Of a stretch of DNA of 51,220 nucleotides, positions 9,810-17,208 are shown piece by piece. This DNA comes from Chlorobiota bacterium (GTDB taxonomy: Bacteria > Bacteroidota > Bacteroidia > Bacteroidales > F082): positions 1 to 51,220 of the forward strand of contig JAUXDH010000003.1 of NCBI GenBank assembly GCA_030618545.1. Reading direction: 5' to 3'. Position numbers and translations under genes: made by a program. The stretch's first letter is position 1. Every line of letters begins with the position of its first letter. The notes under the pieces are model-generated. The model made no database searches. It had not been told where the DNA came from and saw only the letters and a list, made by a program, of their open reading frames with translations.

Positions 9810-10472
9810 CTATTTGAAATAAATAACAAGTGGAATAAGTATATAACCAAGGCCGATCACAATTGCAAGAATGCGTCCCAGTCCTTTTAAAAACGGCATG
9901 TATTTCGGATTATTCAATCCGAGTGATTGAAAAGCCGATTGAAAGGCATGATCGAGATGAAATCCAAGAAATATCAGAACAATTACGTAAAAAAGCACAT
10001 AACCACCCATTTTAAATTTCTCGATGACCAGAAGGCCCATATCTTCTGTTCCGTGGTGTCCTGCGAATTCGGGAACCTGCCCCGTTATTTTCAAGACGAA
10101 GAAATCCCCCAGGTGGATCACCAGAAACACAGCGATAATAATTCCTGTATGGATCATGAATTTTGAAAGGTAACTTTCTTCTGAAACGGCCTTTTTATTG
10201 TACCTTTTCGGCCGTGCCATCCAGTTCTGAATTTGGAGGATCACACCAACCAACATGTGAACCGCAAAACCGCCAAACAGCACCCATTGAAAAGTCTGGA
10301 TAAACGGATTTGTCCCCATGAAATGTGCTGCTTCATTGAATAGTCCCCGTGATTCATCCAAAAGGAGCAACAGGTTAATAGATAAATGCACCAGTAGGAA
10401 ACTTAACAGAAACAACCCTGCCAGCGACATCACATACTTCTTGGTTAAAGAAGAGTAAAATGTACTGCTCAT
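9810..10472 (-). CDS. sdhC: Succinate dehydrogenase/fumarate reductase cytochrome b subunit
   Basis: A 220-residue membrane protein with about five hydrophobic segments, the single di-heme cytochrome b anchor of type-B complexes. Histidines placed in or near helices, such as LLVHLSINLLL, AVHMLVGVIL, FMIHTGIII and LGFHLDHAFQSAFQ, are candidate heme ligands. It anchors SdhAB and exchanges electrons with quinone. It is the first gene of sdhCAB. Upstream lies a perfect palindrome with TATATTTG boxes on both strands (10511-10538), the likely control region shared with the divergent peptidase gene. Confidence 0.9.
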   Translation of the reverse strand: MSSTFYSSLTKKYVMSLAGLFLLSFLLVHLSINLLLLLDESRGLFNEAAHFMGTNPFIQTFQWVLFGGFAVHMLVGVILQIQNWMARPKRYNKKAVSEESYLSKFMIHTGIIIAVFLVIHLGDFFVLKITGQVPEFAGHHGTEDMGLLVIEKFKMGGYVLFYVIVLIFLGFHLDHAFQSAFQSLGLNNPKYMPFLKGLGRILAIVIGLGYILIPLVIYFK

Positions 10473-10510
10473 ATCTAAGGCTTTTAGCTGATTAATGTAT
10501 AGCTATTTTT

Positions 10511-10538
10511 ATATATTTGTTAGCACCAACAAATATAT
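10511..10538. promoter_or_regulatory. Perfect palindrome with divergent -7-like boxes
   Basis: ATATATTTGTT (10511-10521) and AACAAATATAT (10528-10538) are perfect 11-bp inverted arms around a 6-base spacer. TATATTTG, a match to the Bacteroidota -7 box TAnnTTTG, occurs in each arm, once per strand (10512-10519 and, on the minus strand, 10530-10537). It lies 39 bases upstream of sdhC and 68 bases upstream of the Xaa-Pro aminopeptidase gene. It could be a pair of divergent promoters, a dimeric regulator site, or both. Confidence 0.6.
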
Positions 10539-10605
10539 CAAAGTAATCGTTTTTTAGGGCTTGGCTTTCGCTATTTTTAATTAATATAAACTAATCTTTT
10601 TCAGG

Positions 10606-11898
10606 ATGAGATACCTTCCCATTGGCAAGAAATTATTCGAAAAAAACCGCACACGATTTGCTGGGCTTTTACCTGAAAAAAGCGTTGCCATTTTCCATTC
10701 AAATGATCAGTATCCAAGAAATGGTGATCAATTTTTTCCTTTCAGGCAACAGAGTGATTTCTTTTACCTAACAGGAGTCGAGCAGGAAAAAAGCATCCTG
10801 ATCCTGGCACCTCATTGCCCCAATGAGAAATTAAGGGAAGCGCTCTTCATACTCAAAACAAATGAACAAATAGCCATCTGGGAAGGTCATAAATACACAA
10901 AAGATGAGGCCAGGAAAACTTCCGGGATAAAAGATATTCAATGGCTGAATGGATTCGATGCCGCTTTGAAAGAAGTAATTGCAGAAGCTGATTCGGTATT
11001 TCTCAACAGCAACGAATACATCAAGTTCTTCAGTGATGTTCCGGACAAAAACCATCGGTTTGTGGATCAGTTCAGAAAACAATACCCGCTTCATAAGCTG
11101 GAACGTGCGGCTCCACTGCTTTCTAAACTCAGAACAATTAAATCAAAAGAAGAAATCGATATTCTGCGAAAAGCCTGTTCCGTGACACAGAAGGGATTTG
11201 AAAGAATCCTGAAGTTCACCACACCGGGTGTGCATGAGTTTGAAATCCAGGCAGAAATTGAACATGAGTTTGCGTTTAACAGGGCTAACGGTCACGGCTA
11301 TGCACCAATTATCGCATCTGGATCAAATGCGTGTGTGCTGCATTACATCGAGAATGATAAAGTGTGTGAAGATGGAGATTTACTCTTAATGGATTTTGGG
11401 GCAGAATATGCAAATTACACGGCTGACATGAGCCGGACTATTCCGGTCAACGGGAAGTTTACCGTACGTCAAAAGGAATGTTACAATGCTGTGTTACGTG
11501 TTTTTAATGAAGCAAAAAAGCTATACGTTAACGGAAACACAATCAACATAGTAAATGAGAAAGTGAACGAAATGATGGAGCGGGAAATGATTAAACTTGG
11601 TTTGTTTTCGAAGGAAGACGTAGACAAGCAGGATCCTGACGAGCCGCTCTTTAAAAAATATTTCATGCATGGCACTGCCCATTTCCTTGGCCTTGATGTA
11701 CATGACGTAGGTACCAAGCACGAACCCTTCAAACCCGGTATGCTCCTGACCTGCGAACCTGGTTTATATATTAGTGATGAGAACATCGGAATTCGAATAG
11801 AAAATGATATCCTCGTTACAAACGGCCAGCCCATAGATTTGATGGAAGATATTCCGGTTACAACTGAGGAGATAGAACAATTGATGAAAAAAGAATAG
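10606..11898 (+). CDS. Xaa-Pro aminopeptidase (aminopeptidase P family)
   Basis: A 430-residue M24 metallopeptidase that removes an N-terminal residue before proline. The N-terminal creatinase-like domain (about 1-165) includes FPFRQQSDFFYLTGVEQ. The pita-bread catalytic domain shows the dimetal ligands: Asp in LLMDFGAEYANYTADMSRT (two Asp), His in HGTAHFLGLDVHD, Glu in CEPGLYI and Glu in IGIRIENDILV. It is divergent from sdhCAB and followed 46 bases later by aqpZ. A second member of the family lies at 14422-15843; the two differ in length and are not recent duplicates. Confidence 0.9.
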   Translation: MRYLPIGKKLFEKNRTRFAGLLPEKSVAIFHSNDQYPRNGDQFFPFRQQSDFFYLTGVEQEKSILILAPHCPNEKLREALFILKTNEQIAIWEGHKYTKDEARKTSGIKDIQWLNGFDAALKEVIAEADSVFLNSNEYIKFFSDVPDKNHRFVDQFRKQYPLHKLERAAPLLSKLRTIKSKEEIDILRKACSVTQKGFERILKFTTPGVHEFEIQAEIEHEFAFNRANGHGYAPIIASGSNACVLHYIENDKVCEDGDLLLMDFGAEYANYTADMSRTIPVNGKFTVRQKECYNAVLRVFNEAKKLYVNGNTINIVNEKVNEMMEREMIKLGLFSKEDVDKQDPDEPLFKKYFMHGTAHFLGLDVHDVGTKHEPFKPGMLLTCEPGLYISDENIGIRIENDILVTNGQPIDLMEDIPVTTEEIEQLMKKE

Positions 11899-11944
11899 AC
11901 AGTAGAAACATTTAATTACTAACTAAAAAATAGGAGGAACAATT

Positions 11945-12649
11945 ATGACTTTAATGAAAAGATTGGGAGCAGAATTCATCGGAACTTTCTGGCTTGTATT
12001 CGGCGGTTGTGGCAGTGCCATATTTGCCGCAGGATTGGAAGGTGTGGGGATTGGCTACCTGGGAGTAGCGCTTGCTTTTGGTTTAACAGTACTTACCATG
12101 GTGTATGCCGTTGGAGGCATATCCGGGGGGCATTTCAACCCGGCAGTATCTTTTGGCCTCTGGGCCGGAGGCAGGTTCTCAGGCAAAGACTTGTTGCCTT
12201 ACATCGCTGCTCAGGTTATAGGCGCTATCGTAGCAGCAGCCGCATTGTATTATATTGCCAGTGGCAATTCTGATTATACAGGCGGATTGGCATCCAATGG
12301 ATATGGAGATCATTCTCCTCAGGGATACGGCTATATGTCAGGATTAGTTGCCGAGATCGTATTGACTTTTATATTCCTGTTTGTCATTCTCGGAGCCACC
12401 GACAAAAGGGCGCCAAAAGGATTTGCAGGTATTGCAATAGGTTTGACACTTACCCTTATTCACCTGATCAGCATACCCATTACCAATACATCAGTAAATC
12501 CGGCAAGAAGTACAGGTCCGGCATTGCTTGAAGGCGGCATTGCACTAAACCAACTCTGGTTTTTCTGGGTGATGCCTATAATTGGCGCTATACTGGCGGG
12601 GGTTGTGTACAAATGGTTTGAATCGGGCAAGGAAGAGGAAACTGAATAA
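11945..12649 (+). CDS. aqpZ: Aquaporin Z-like water channel
   Basis: A 234-residue MIP-family channel in the inner membrane with six predicted helices. Both half-helix motifs are present: NPA at 65-67 (GGHFNPAVS) and NPA at 185-187 ([12 protein letters not shown]). Arg188 and His173 (LIHLISIP) match the narrow selectivity filter of water-specific aquaporins rather than glyceroporins. The start is supported by a strong ribosome site, AGGAGG at 11931-11936, eight bases before the ATG. An in-frame ATG three codons later is less well placed. It converges on the glycosyltransferase gene that ends 18 bases away. Confidence 0.92.
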   Translation: MTLMKRLGAEFIGTFWLVFGGCGSAIFAAGLEGVGIGYLGVALAFGLTVLTMVYAVGGISGGHFNPAVSFGLWAGGRFSGKDLLPYIAAQVIGAIVAAAALYYIASGNSDYTGGLASNGYGDHSPQGYGYMSGLVAEIVLTFIFLFVILGATDKRAPKGFAGIAIGLTLTLIHLISIPITNTSVNPARSTGPALLEGGIALNQLWFFWVMPIIGAILAGVVYKWFESGKEEETE

Positions 12650-12667
12650 AAGTCTATTAAGTGATAA

Positions 12668-14314
12668 TTATTCTCGTGCCACTTTTACCAGGTGGAGGTC
12701 ATTCAACATACCTTCCCTGGTATTTGGATTGAGAAATGGCAGACTTAATAAACTGATCTGGTAGTCTCTGAATGTCTTTTTCTGAATAAACTGATAGTTT
12801 CCATTATGTAAACTGTCCAGGCCTTTATTATCAGTAAAAACATACATTGATCCTTTTTCTACCAACAGTGAATCGATGGCGCTCAGGTGCCAGGTTCTTG
12901 GTATGATTCTTCCTGAATACACATCGATGGTGGCTTTATGCACATCGAAGTTGTAGATCATTACATCTTCAGCGGCTATGTTTTGTTCTTTTATGTACTT
13001 CCCAGCCTCTACCCTGCCCTGGTATGGATTCAGGCCCGGGTAGAAATTGGTATTCAGAATAAATGCCACACCCAGCATGGTTACGATCGTGGTGGTAAAT
13101 AGCTTTGGTACTTTACCCTGGGCATAATGACTTGAATAGAAGTAATAGCTAAAAGCAAACCAGGCGGTTAAATAGATCCAAAACGATGCGTCACTAAAAA
13201 TCAAAAAAGAAACAATAACTGCTGCCCACAGCAATAGATTGAATACATTTTGTGAGATGTAAAAAACTTTCCCAAAACCTTCCCATTTTACCTCCTTTGC
13301 TGTTTGCTGGATGTAGGCTCCTGATAAGATAGCAACGAGTGGGAACACCACATAGGTGTAATGAGGAAGTTTGTAAGATGACATCGACATGACAATAAAA
13401 ACAAGAGTGATGCCTGATAGAGTAATAACTTCAAAGTTTGTGTTTTTTCCGTAGTTCTTAAAAGCTCCAATCCATTTTTTCGCATAGGCGATCAGGGCGA
13501 AAAAAGTCCATGGTATGAATGACCAGATAAAAGAATGAAGAAAAAACAATGGTCCGGTATTATCCACCCATACATTCTCTCCGGTTATTCTTCCAAAGCT
13601 CTGGGTCCAGAAATGAAACCGAAGGCCATGCATTCCATGCTGCGTGTAAACACTAAAGATCATCGGAATTAGCACAATTCCAATAATCAGCAATCCGAGC
13701 AACCATTCCGGACGGAATACATCTTTCCACCTCCGTTGATAGATCAGGTGCGGGCCCAGAGCAAGTGCCGGAATAACAAGGCCAAGGGGACCCTTTGTTA
13801 AAATTGAGAGGCCAATCCCGACAAATCCGAGAATGAAGTTGAGCGCTTTTCGCTGCTGAAGGTATTCATAGAGCTGCCATATCGTAAAGATCATAAACCC
13901 TGTCATCAGGGTATCTGTCCTTACATCATGGCTGAAAATAAAAACGCCAAAGCAACTTGCATAAATGATGGCTGAATACAGACCTGTTTCTTCGTTGTAA
14001 AGTTTACGACCCAGCCTGTATGTTGAATAAATACCAAGAAGATTAATGAGAATGGATGGTAACCTGTACACAAAATGATTGGCGCCGAAAATCGAGAAAA
14101 AGAATGCGTTCAGCCAAAATAGCATTGGGGGCTTGTCAAGATAATTATGGTCAGGACGCCAACTGATTTCCATAAAATTACCTGATTCATACATGACCAT
14201 GGATATGGTGTAATACTGGGTAGCATCGTTATCCATCAGGTCGATGGTGTAAGCTCCAATCAGGTAGATGACAAGGATCAGGATAAGGATGGCTAAGGTA
14301 TTTCCTCTGGTCAT
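12668..14314 (-). CDS. ArnT-like membrane glycosyltransferase (family 39)
   Basis: A polytopic membrane protein of about 548 residues with an N-terminal helix, then LMDNDATQYYTISMVMYESG and WRPDHNYLDKPPMLFWLNAFFF. These match the first periplasmic loop, with acidic catalytic residues, of the ArnT/PMT GT-C superfamily, which transfers sugars from polyprenyl phosphate carriers. The C-terminal third is a soluble periplasmic domain. The ATG at 14314 is preferred: CAAAAATA at 14333-14340 reads as TATTTTTG on the minus strand and would place transcription start just downstream of the alternative TTG at 14335. Acceptor (lipid A, protein or other) is unknown. Confidence 0.8.
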   Translation of the reverse strand: MTRGNTLAILILILVIYLIGAYTIDLMDNDATQYYTISMVMYESGNFMEISWRPDHNYLDKPPMLFWLNAFFFSIFGANHFVYRLPSILINLLGIYSTYRLGRKLYNEETGLYSAIIYASCFGVFIFSHDVRTDTLMTGFMIFTIWQLYEYLQQRKALNFILGFVGIGLSILTKGPLGLVIPALALGPHLIYQRRWKDVFRPEWLLGLLIIGIVLIPMIFSVYTQHGMHGLRFHFWTQSFGRITGENVWVDNTGPLFFLHSFIWSFIPWTFFALIAYAKKWIGAFKNYGKNTNFEVITLSGITLVFIVMSMSSYKLPHYTYVVFPLVAILSGAYIQQTAKEVKWEGFGKVFYISQNVFNLLLWAAVIVSFLIFSDASFWIYLTAWFAFSYYFYSSHYAQGKVPKLFTTTIVTMLGVAFILNTNFYPGLNPYQGRVEAGKYIKEQNIAAEDVMIYNFDVHKATIDVYSGRIIPRTWHLSAIDSLLVEKGSMYVFTDNKGLDSLHNGNYQFIQKKTFRDYQISLLSLPFLNPNTREGMLNDLHLVKVARE

Positions 14315-14332
14315 AGAAATGATATATTCCTC

Positions 14333-14340
14333 CAAAAATA
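14333..14340 (-). promoter_or_regulatory. Candidate -7 promoter box for the ArnT-like gene
   Basis: On the minus strand this reads TATTTTTG, a full match to the Bacteroidota TAnnTTTG element. It lies 19 bases upstream of the ATG at 14314 and overlaps the alternative TTG start, which argues for the ATG. No clear -33 TTTG was found. Confidence 0.4.
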
Positions 14341-14421
14341 GAACAAAACAACTGAACGTCTGCCTGCCTCTTTTTATTATTTTTACCGGCTATCTAATAA
14401 TCGACCTTAACAACAATCAAC

Positions 14422-15843
14422 ATGTTTAAAAAAGAAGTTTATATCGAACGCCGGAACCGGCTTAAGAAAGAATTGGGCTCAGGTATTGCATTAATCACTG
14501 GAAATGAAGAAGCTGCTTTCAATTATCCAGCCAACACGTATTTTTTCAGACAGGACAGTCATTTTCTATATTTCTTTGGCCTCGACCACCCTGGCTTTGC
14601 AGGAATTATTGACATCGACAATGACAAAGATTATATTTTTGGAAATGACTTCGATATCGAAGATATCATCTGGATGGGTGTTCAGCCTAAAGTAGCCGAT
14701 ATGGCCGGCGAAGCTGGCGTAACAAACACCTCTCCAATGAGTGAACTTGGCGCGTTTTTAAGCAATGCGACAGGTAAAGGACAGAAAATCCATTTTCTTC
14801 CACCTTACCGTGGAACCACTGTCATTCAGCTTTCCGAATTGTTGGGGAAATCTATTTCTGAAATCAAAAATGGGGCATCTGTTGATCTGATCAAAGCAGT
14901 GGTTAAAATAAAGGAGATCAAAGATGAGTTTGAGATTGCCGAGATAGAGCGTGCAGTTGACATTGCCTACCTGATGCATACCACATCTATGAAAATGGCC
15001 AGGCCAGGCGTAAAAGAACAGGAGATTGTTGGCGTGATCGAAGGTATATCACTGGCTCTTGGCGGACCGGTTTCATTTCCGGTTATTCTAAGCATGGATG
15101 GTCAGACGCTCCACAACCATAACCACAGCAACATACTTGAAGAGGGACGGATGATGGTTACCGATGCCGGAACAGAAACGCAACTGCATTATTCCAGCGA
15201 CATCACCCGTACAGTTCCTGTGGGAGGAAAATTCAATAGCAGGCAGCGCGATATCTACCAGACAGTTTTAAATGCTATCGTAAATTCTACAGATGCCATT
15301 AAACCCGGGGTACACTACCGTGAAATGCATTTTATCGCTGCGAGAAACATCGTCGAAGGGCTGAAAGGTGTTGGGCTGATGAAAGGAAATGTTGAGGATG
15401 CTGTTGCAGCGGGTGCGCATACTTTGTTCTTCCCCCATGGCCTGGGTCATATGATGGGTATGGATGTGCATGACATGGAAGGTTTGGGAGAAGATTATGT
15501 GGGTTATGATGAAAACACCAAACGTTCGGATCAATTTGGAACCGCTTATTTGCGTCTCGGCAAAAAGTTAAAGCCCGGTTATGTGCTGACAGTTGAGCCA
15601 GGGTGTTACTTTATCCCTGCTTTGATTGACAAGTTCAGGAGCGAGGGCAAATTCACGGATTTCATCAATTACAATAAAGTTGAAACTTACAAGGACTTCG
15701 GTGGCATCCGTATTGAAGATGATGTACTGGTGACTGATGACGGATATCGTATTCTTGGCAAGCCAATTCCAAAAACGGTGGAAGATGTCGAAAGAACGAT
15801 GGCTGAGCCGCGGGAATTTGTGAGGATGGAGGGGTATTTGTAG
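14422..15843 (+). CDS. Xaa-Pro aminopeptidase (aminopeptidase P family), second paralogue
   Basis: A 473-residue M24 peptidase. The N-terminal domain has YFFRQDSHFLYFFGLDHPG. In the catalytic half the metal ligands are visible: two Asp in TDAGTETQLHYSSDITRT, His in FPHGLGHMMGMDVHDM, Glu in TVEPGCYF and Glu in GGIRIEDDVLV. It is longer than the paralogue at 10606-11898, mainly through an insertion near EDYVGYDENTKRSDQFG. The gene stands alone; a TATTTTTA element at 14378-14385, 37 bases upstream, is a candidate promoter box. It ends 4 bases before the first GC-rich palindrome. Confidence 0.9.
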   Translation: MFKKEVYIERRNRLKKELGSGIALITGNEEAAFNYPANTYFFRQDSHFLYFFGLDHPGFAGIIDIDNDKDYIFGNDFDIEDIIWMGVQPKVADMAGEAGVTNTSPMSELGAFLSNATGKGQKIHFLPPYRGTTVIQLSELLGKSISEIKNGASVDLIKAVVKIKEIKDEFEIAEIERAVDIAYLMHTTSMKMARPGVKEQEIVGVIEGISLALGGPVSFPVILSMDGQTLHNHNHSNILEEGRMMVTDAGTETQLHYSSDITRTVPVGGKFNSRQRDIYQTVLNAIVNSTDAIKPGVHYREMHFIAARNIVEGLKGVGLMKGNVEDAVAAGAHTLFFPHGLGHMMGMDVHDMEGLGEDYVGYDENTKRSDQFGTAYLRLGKKLKPGYVLTVEPGCYFIPALIDKFRSEGKFTDFINYNKVETYKDFGGIRIEDDVLVTDDGYRILGKPIPKTVEDVERTMAEPREFVRMEGYL

Positions 15844-15847
15844 GGTG

Positions 15848-15906
15848 TTTCACGCAACGACGCAGCGGCGCGACGTTTCGCTGCATCGCTGCGGCGCCGC
15901 GTGAAA
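15848..15906. repeat. GC-rich palindromic repeat, copy A
   Basis: A 59-bp element with perfect 8-bp ends TTTCACGC and GCGTGAAA and a GC-rich core that includes TTTCGCTGCATCG and CGCCGCGTGAAA. The core also appears in copies B (16071-16129) and C (16521-16571). It directly abuts the 3' end of a decayed GxxExxY reading frame. Confidence 0.85.
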
Positions 15907-16074
15907 TTATAGGTTATTCACGATTCTCTGGTTTCCATCTTCAGTAGCGCTTCGCCAAAAATTAACAAGTAATCCTAATTTTATATCAGTCAGCCTTTGA
16001 TGAGAAAGTAGAGGCTTCTGCAAAAATGGAGCATTTGTTTCGATGGGTTAGTTCTCAACAATAATTGCTTTTTC
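15907..16074 (-). pseudogene. Decayed 3' fragment of a GxxExxY gene
   Basis: Read on the minus strand, this stretch aligns without frameshift to the last third of the intact GxxExxY gene at 16130-16507. Shared blocks include EKxII, QKxLL, RLT-I--GLL-NF and the identical end QRIVNNL. It carries an in-frame stop at 16048-16050, and everything upstream (about 70 codons) is missing. It lies between palindrome copies A and B in the same position relative to the repeat as the intact gene. It is best explained as an older copy of the repeat-plus-gene unit. Confidence 0.8.
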
Positions 16075-16129
16075 ATGCAACGAAACGGCGGAGCCAAGTT
16101 TCGCTGCATCGTTGCGCCGCCGCGTGAAA
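16071..16129. repeat. GC-rich palindromic repeat, copy B
   Basis: A 59-bp copy with ends TTTCATGC and GCGTGAAA (one mismatch in the palindrome) and the shared core TTTCGCTGCATCG followed by CGCCGCGTGAAAT. It ends at the base before the stop codon of the intact GxxExxY gene, exactly as copy A abuts the decayed one. Confidence 0.85.
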
Positions 16130-16507
16130 TCATAGGTTATTCACGATTCTTTGAATTCCATCTTTTAGCAATGCTTCATTGAAATTAATCAATAATCCTA
16201 ACCTGATATTGGTCAGCCTCAGATAAGTAAGCAATTGTTTCTGATGAATTGGAGCAATCGCTTCGATGGATTTGATTTCAATAATAACTTTTTCTTCCAC
16301 TATTACATCGGCTCTGAAACCCTGCTCAAGTTGAAGTTCATTCCATACAACTGGAATAGCAACCTGCCTCTTAATGGCCAAATTCATTTTACTGAGCTCA
16401 TAAGAAAGAATTCCTTCATAAACCGATTCAAATAAGCCAGGCCCTATTTTTCTGTGGATTTTAAAGCAAGTATCCAGGATTAAGGTAGCTATTTTATTCT
16501 CAGTCAC
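16130..16507 (-). CDS. GxxExxY family protein
   Basis: A 125-residue protein with the family-naming motif at Gly24, Glu27 and Tyr30 (GLFESVYEG), preceded by DTCFKIHRKIGPG. The C-terminal half includes EKVIIEIKSIEAIAPIHQKQLL and LRLGLLINF-like segments that resemble the core of PD-(D/E)XK nuclease-fold proteins, with E-x-K in IEIKS. The biochemical role of the family is not established; a nuclease fold is my inference. The start is GTG at 16507. It is flanked by palindrome copies B and C, and a decayed copy lies downstream, so it looks like part of a repeated unit. Confidence 0.85.
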   Translation of the reverse strand: MTENKIATLILDTCFKIHRKIGPGLFESVYEGILSYELSKMNLAIKRQVAIPVVWNELQLEQGFRADVIVEEKVIIEIKSIEAIAPIHQKQLLTYLRLTNIRLGLLINFNEALLKDGIQRIVNNL

Positions 16508-16520
16508 GGTGGGAAAGATA

Positions 16521-16571
16521 TTTCACGCAGTGGCGCAACGTTTCGCTGCATCGCCGCGCCGCCGCGTGCAA
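16521..16571. repeat. GC-rich palindromic repeat, copy C
   Basis: A 51-bp shorter copy that begins TTTCACGC, contains the shared core TTTCGCTGCATCG and CGCCGCGTG, and ends GCGTGCAA rather than GCGTGAAA. It lies between the start of the GxxExxY gene and the end of ssb, so the unit is bounded by copies on both sides. Confidence 0.8.
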
Positions 16572-16576
16572 CAAAA

Positions 16577-16915
16577 TCAGCTTTTCTTATCCAGGATCAA
16601 TATCTGGTTGGCTACAATTTCAGTGATGTATTTCTTGTTTCCGTCTTTATCCTCCCAGCTGCGGTTAGTAAGTTTTCCTTCGAGTGCGATCTCTTTTCCT
16701 TTCGCCAGATAGTCGATCGCTACTTTAGCGATTTTTCCAAAGGCAATGATGTTGTGCCACTGGGTTTCTTCCACACGTTCACCTTTTGCGTTCTTATAAT
16801 ACTCATTTGTGGCGAGCGAAAACTGCGCTTTCTGGTTACCATTTTCAAATTCAAATGATTTTGGGTCCATGCCCAGGTGTCCGATCAGGTGAACGGAATT
16901 GCTTAATGTTGTCAT
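16577..16915 (-). CDS. ssb: Single-stranded DNA-binding protein, short form
   Basis: A 112-residue OB-fold protein: NSVHLIGHLGMDPKSFEF, KAQFSLATNEYYKN, TQWHNIIAFGKIAKVA and YLAKGKEIALEGKLTNRSW are standard SSB signatures. It binds ssDNA in replication, repair or recombination. The protein ends LILDKKS right after the OB fold and lacks the disordered linker and acidic tip (DDDIPF-like) that recruits partner proteins. It may therefore be an accessory SSB with a full-length copy elsewhere, as several Bacteroidota carry; that is inference. The gene ends just before palindrome copy C. Confidence 0.92.
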   Translation of the reverse strand: MTTLSNSVHLIGHLGMDPKSFEFENGNQKAQFSLATNEYYKNAKGERVEETQWHNIIAFGKIAKVAIDYLAKGKEIALEGKLTNRSWEDKDGNKKYITEIVANQILILDKKS

Positions 16916-17208
16916 GAATGATACTTTTTAATTAATTAATAATAGTTTGATGGCTCTGTGGTTCAATTGCCAGTTGATACAATTGTTGTATGGCTTAGTA
17001 GCTCTTTTGTTTAATTGGATCATCAGCAATTTAGCGATCCGAGCCATTGAACAATAAATTCAAAGACAAATGTAAATTCAAGTATCCACTCAAGTCGGTT
17101 AATAAGCATTTACTTTCGTTTAACTTTCGTTTGTAAACGCTTAAAAATGGATAAAGTGTTTATTAGGTTTTGATTAGAGTTTGAAGCGGGCTTACTTTGA
17201 TGTTGGAT

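Noticed and set aside
16977-16991. Small palindrome ATACAA-TTG-TTGTAT upstream of ssb.
   Set aside because: Six-base arms in AT-rich DNA are likely by chance; there is no second copy or clear promoter link.
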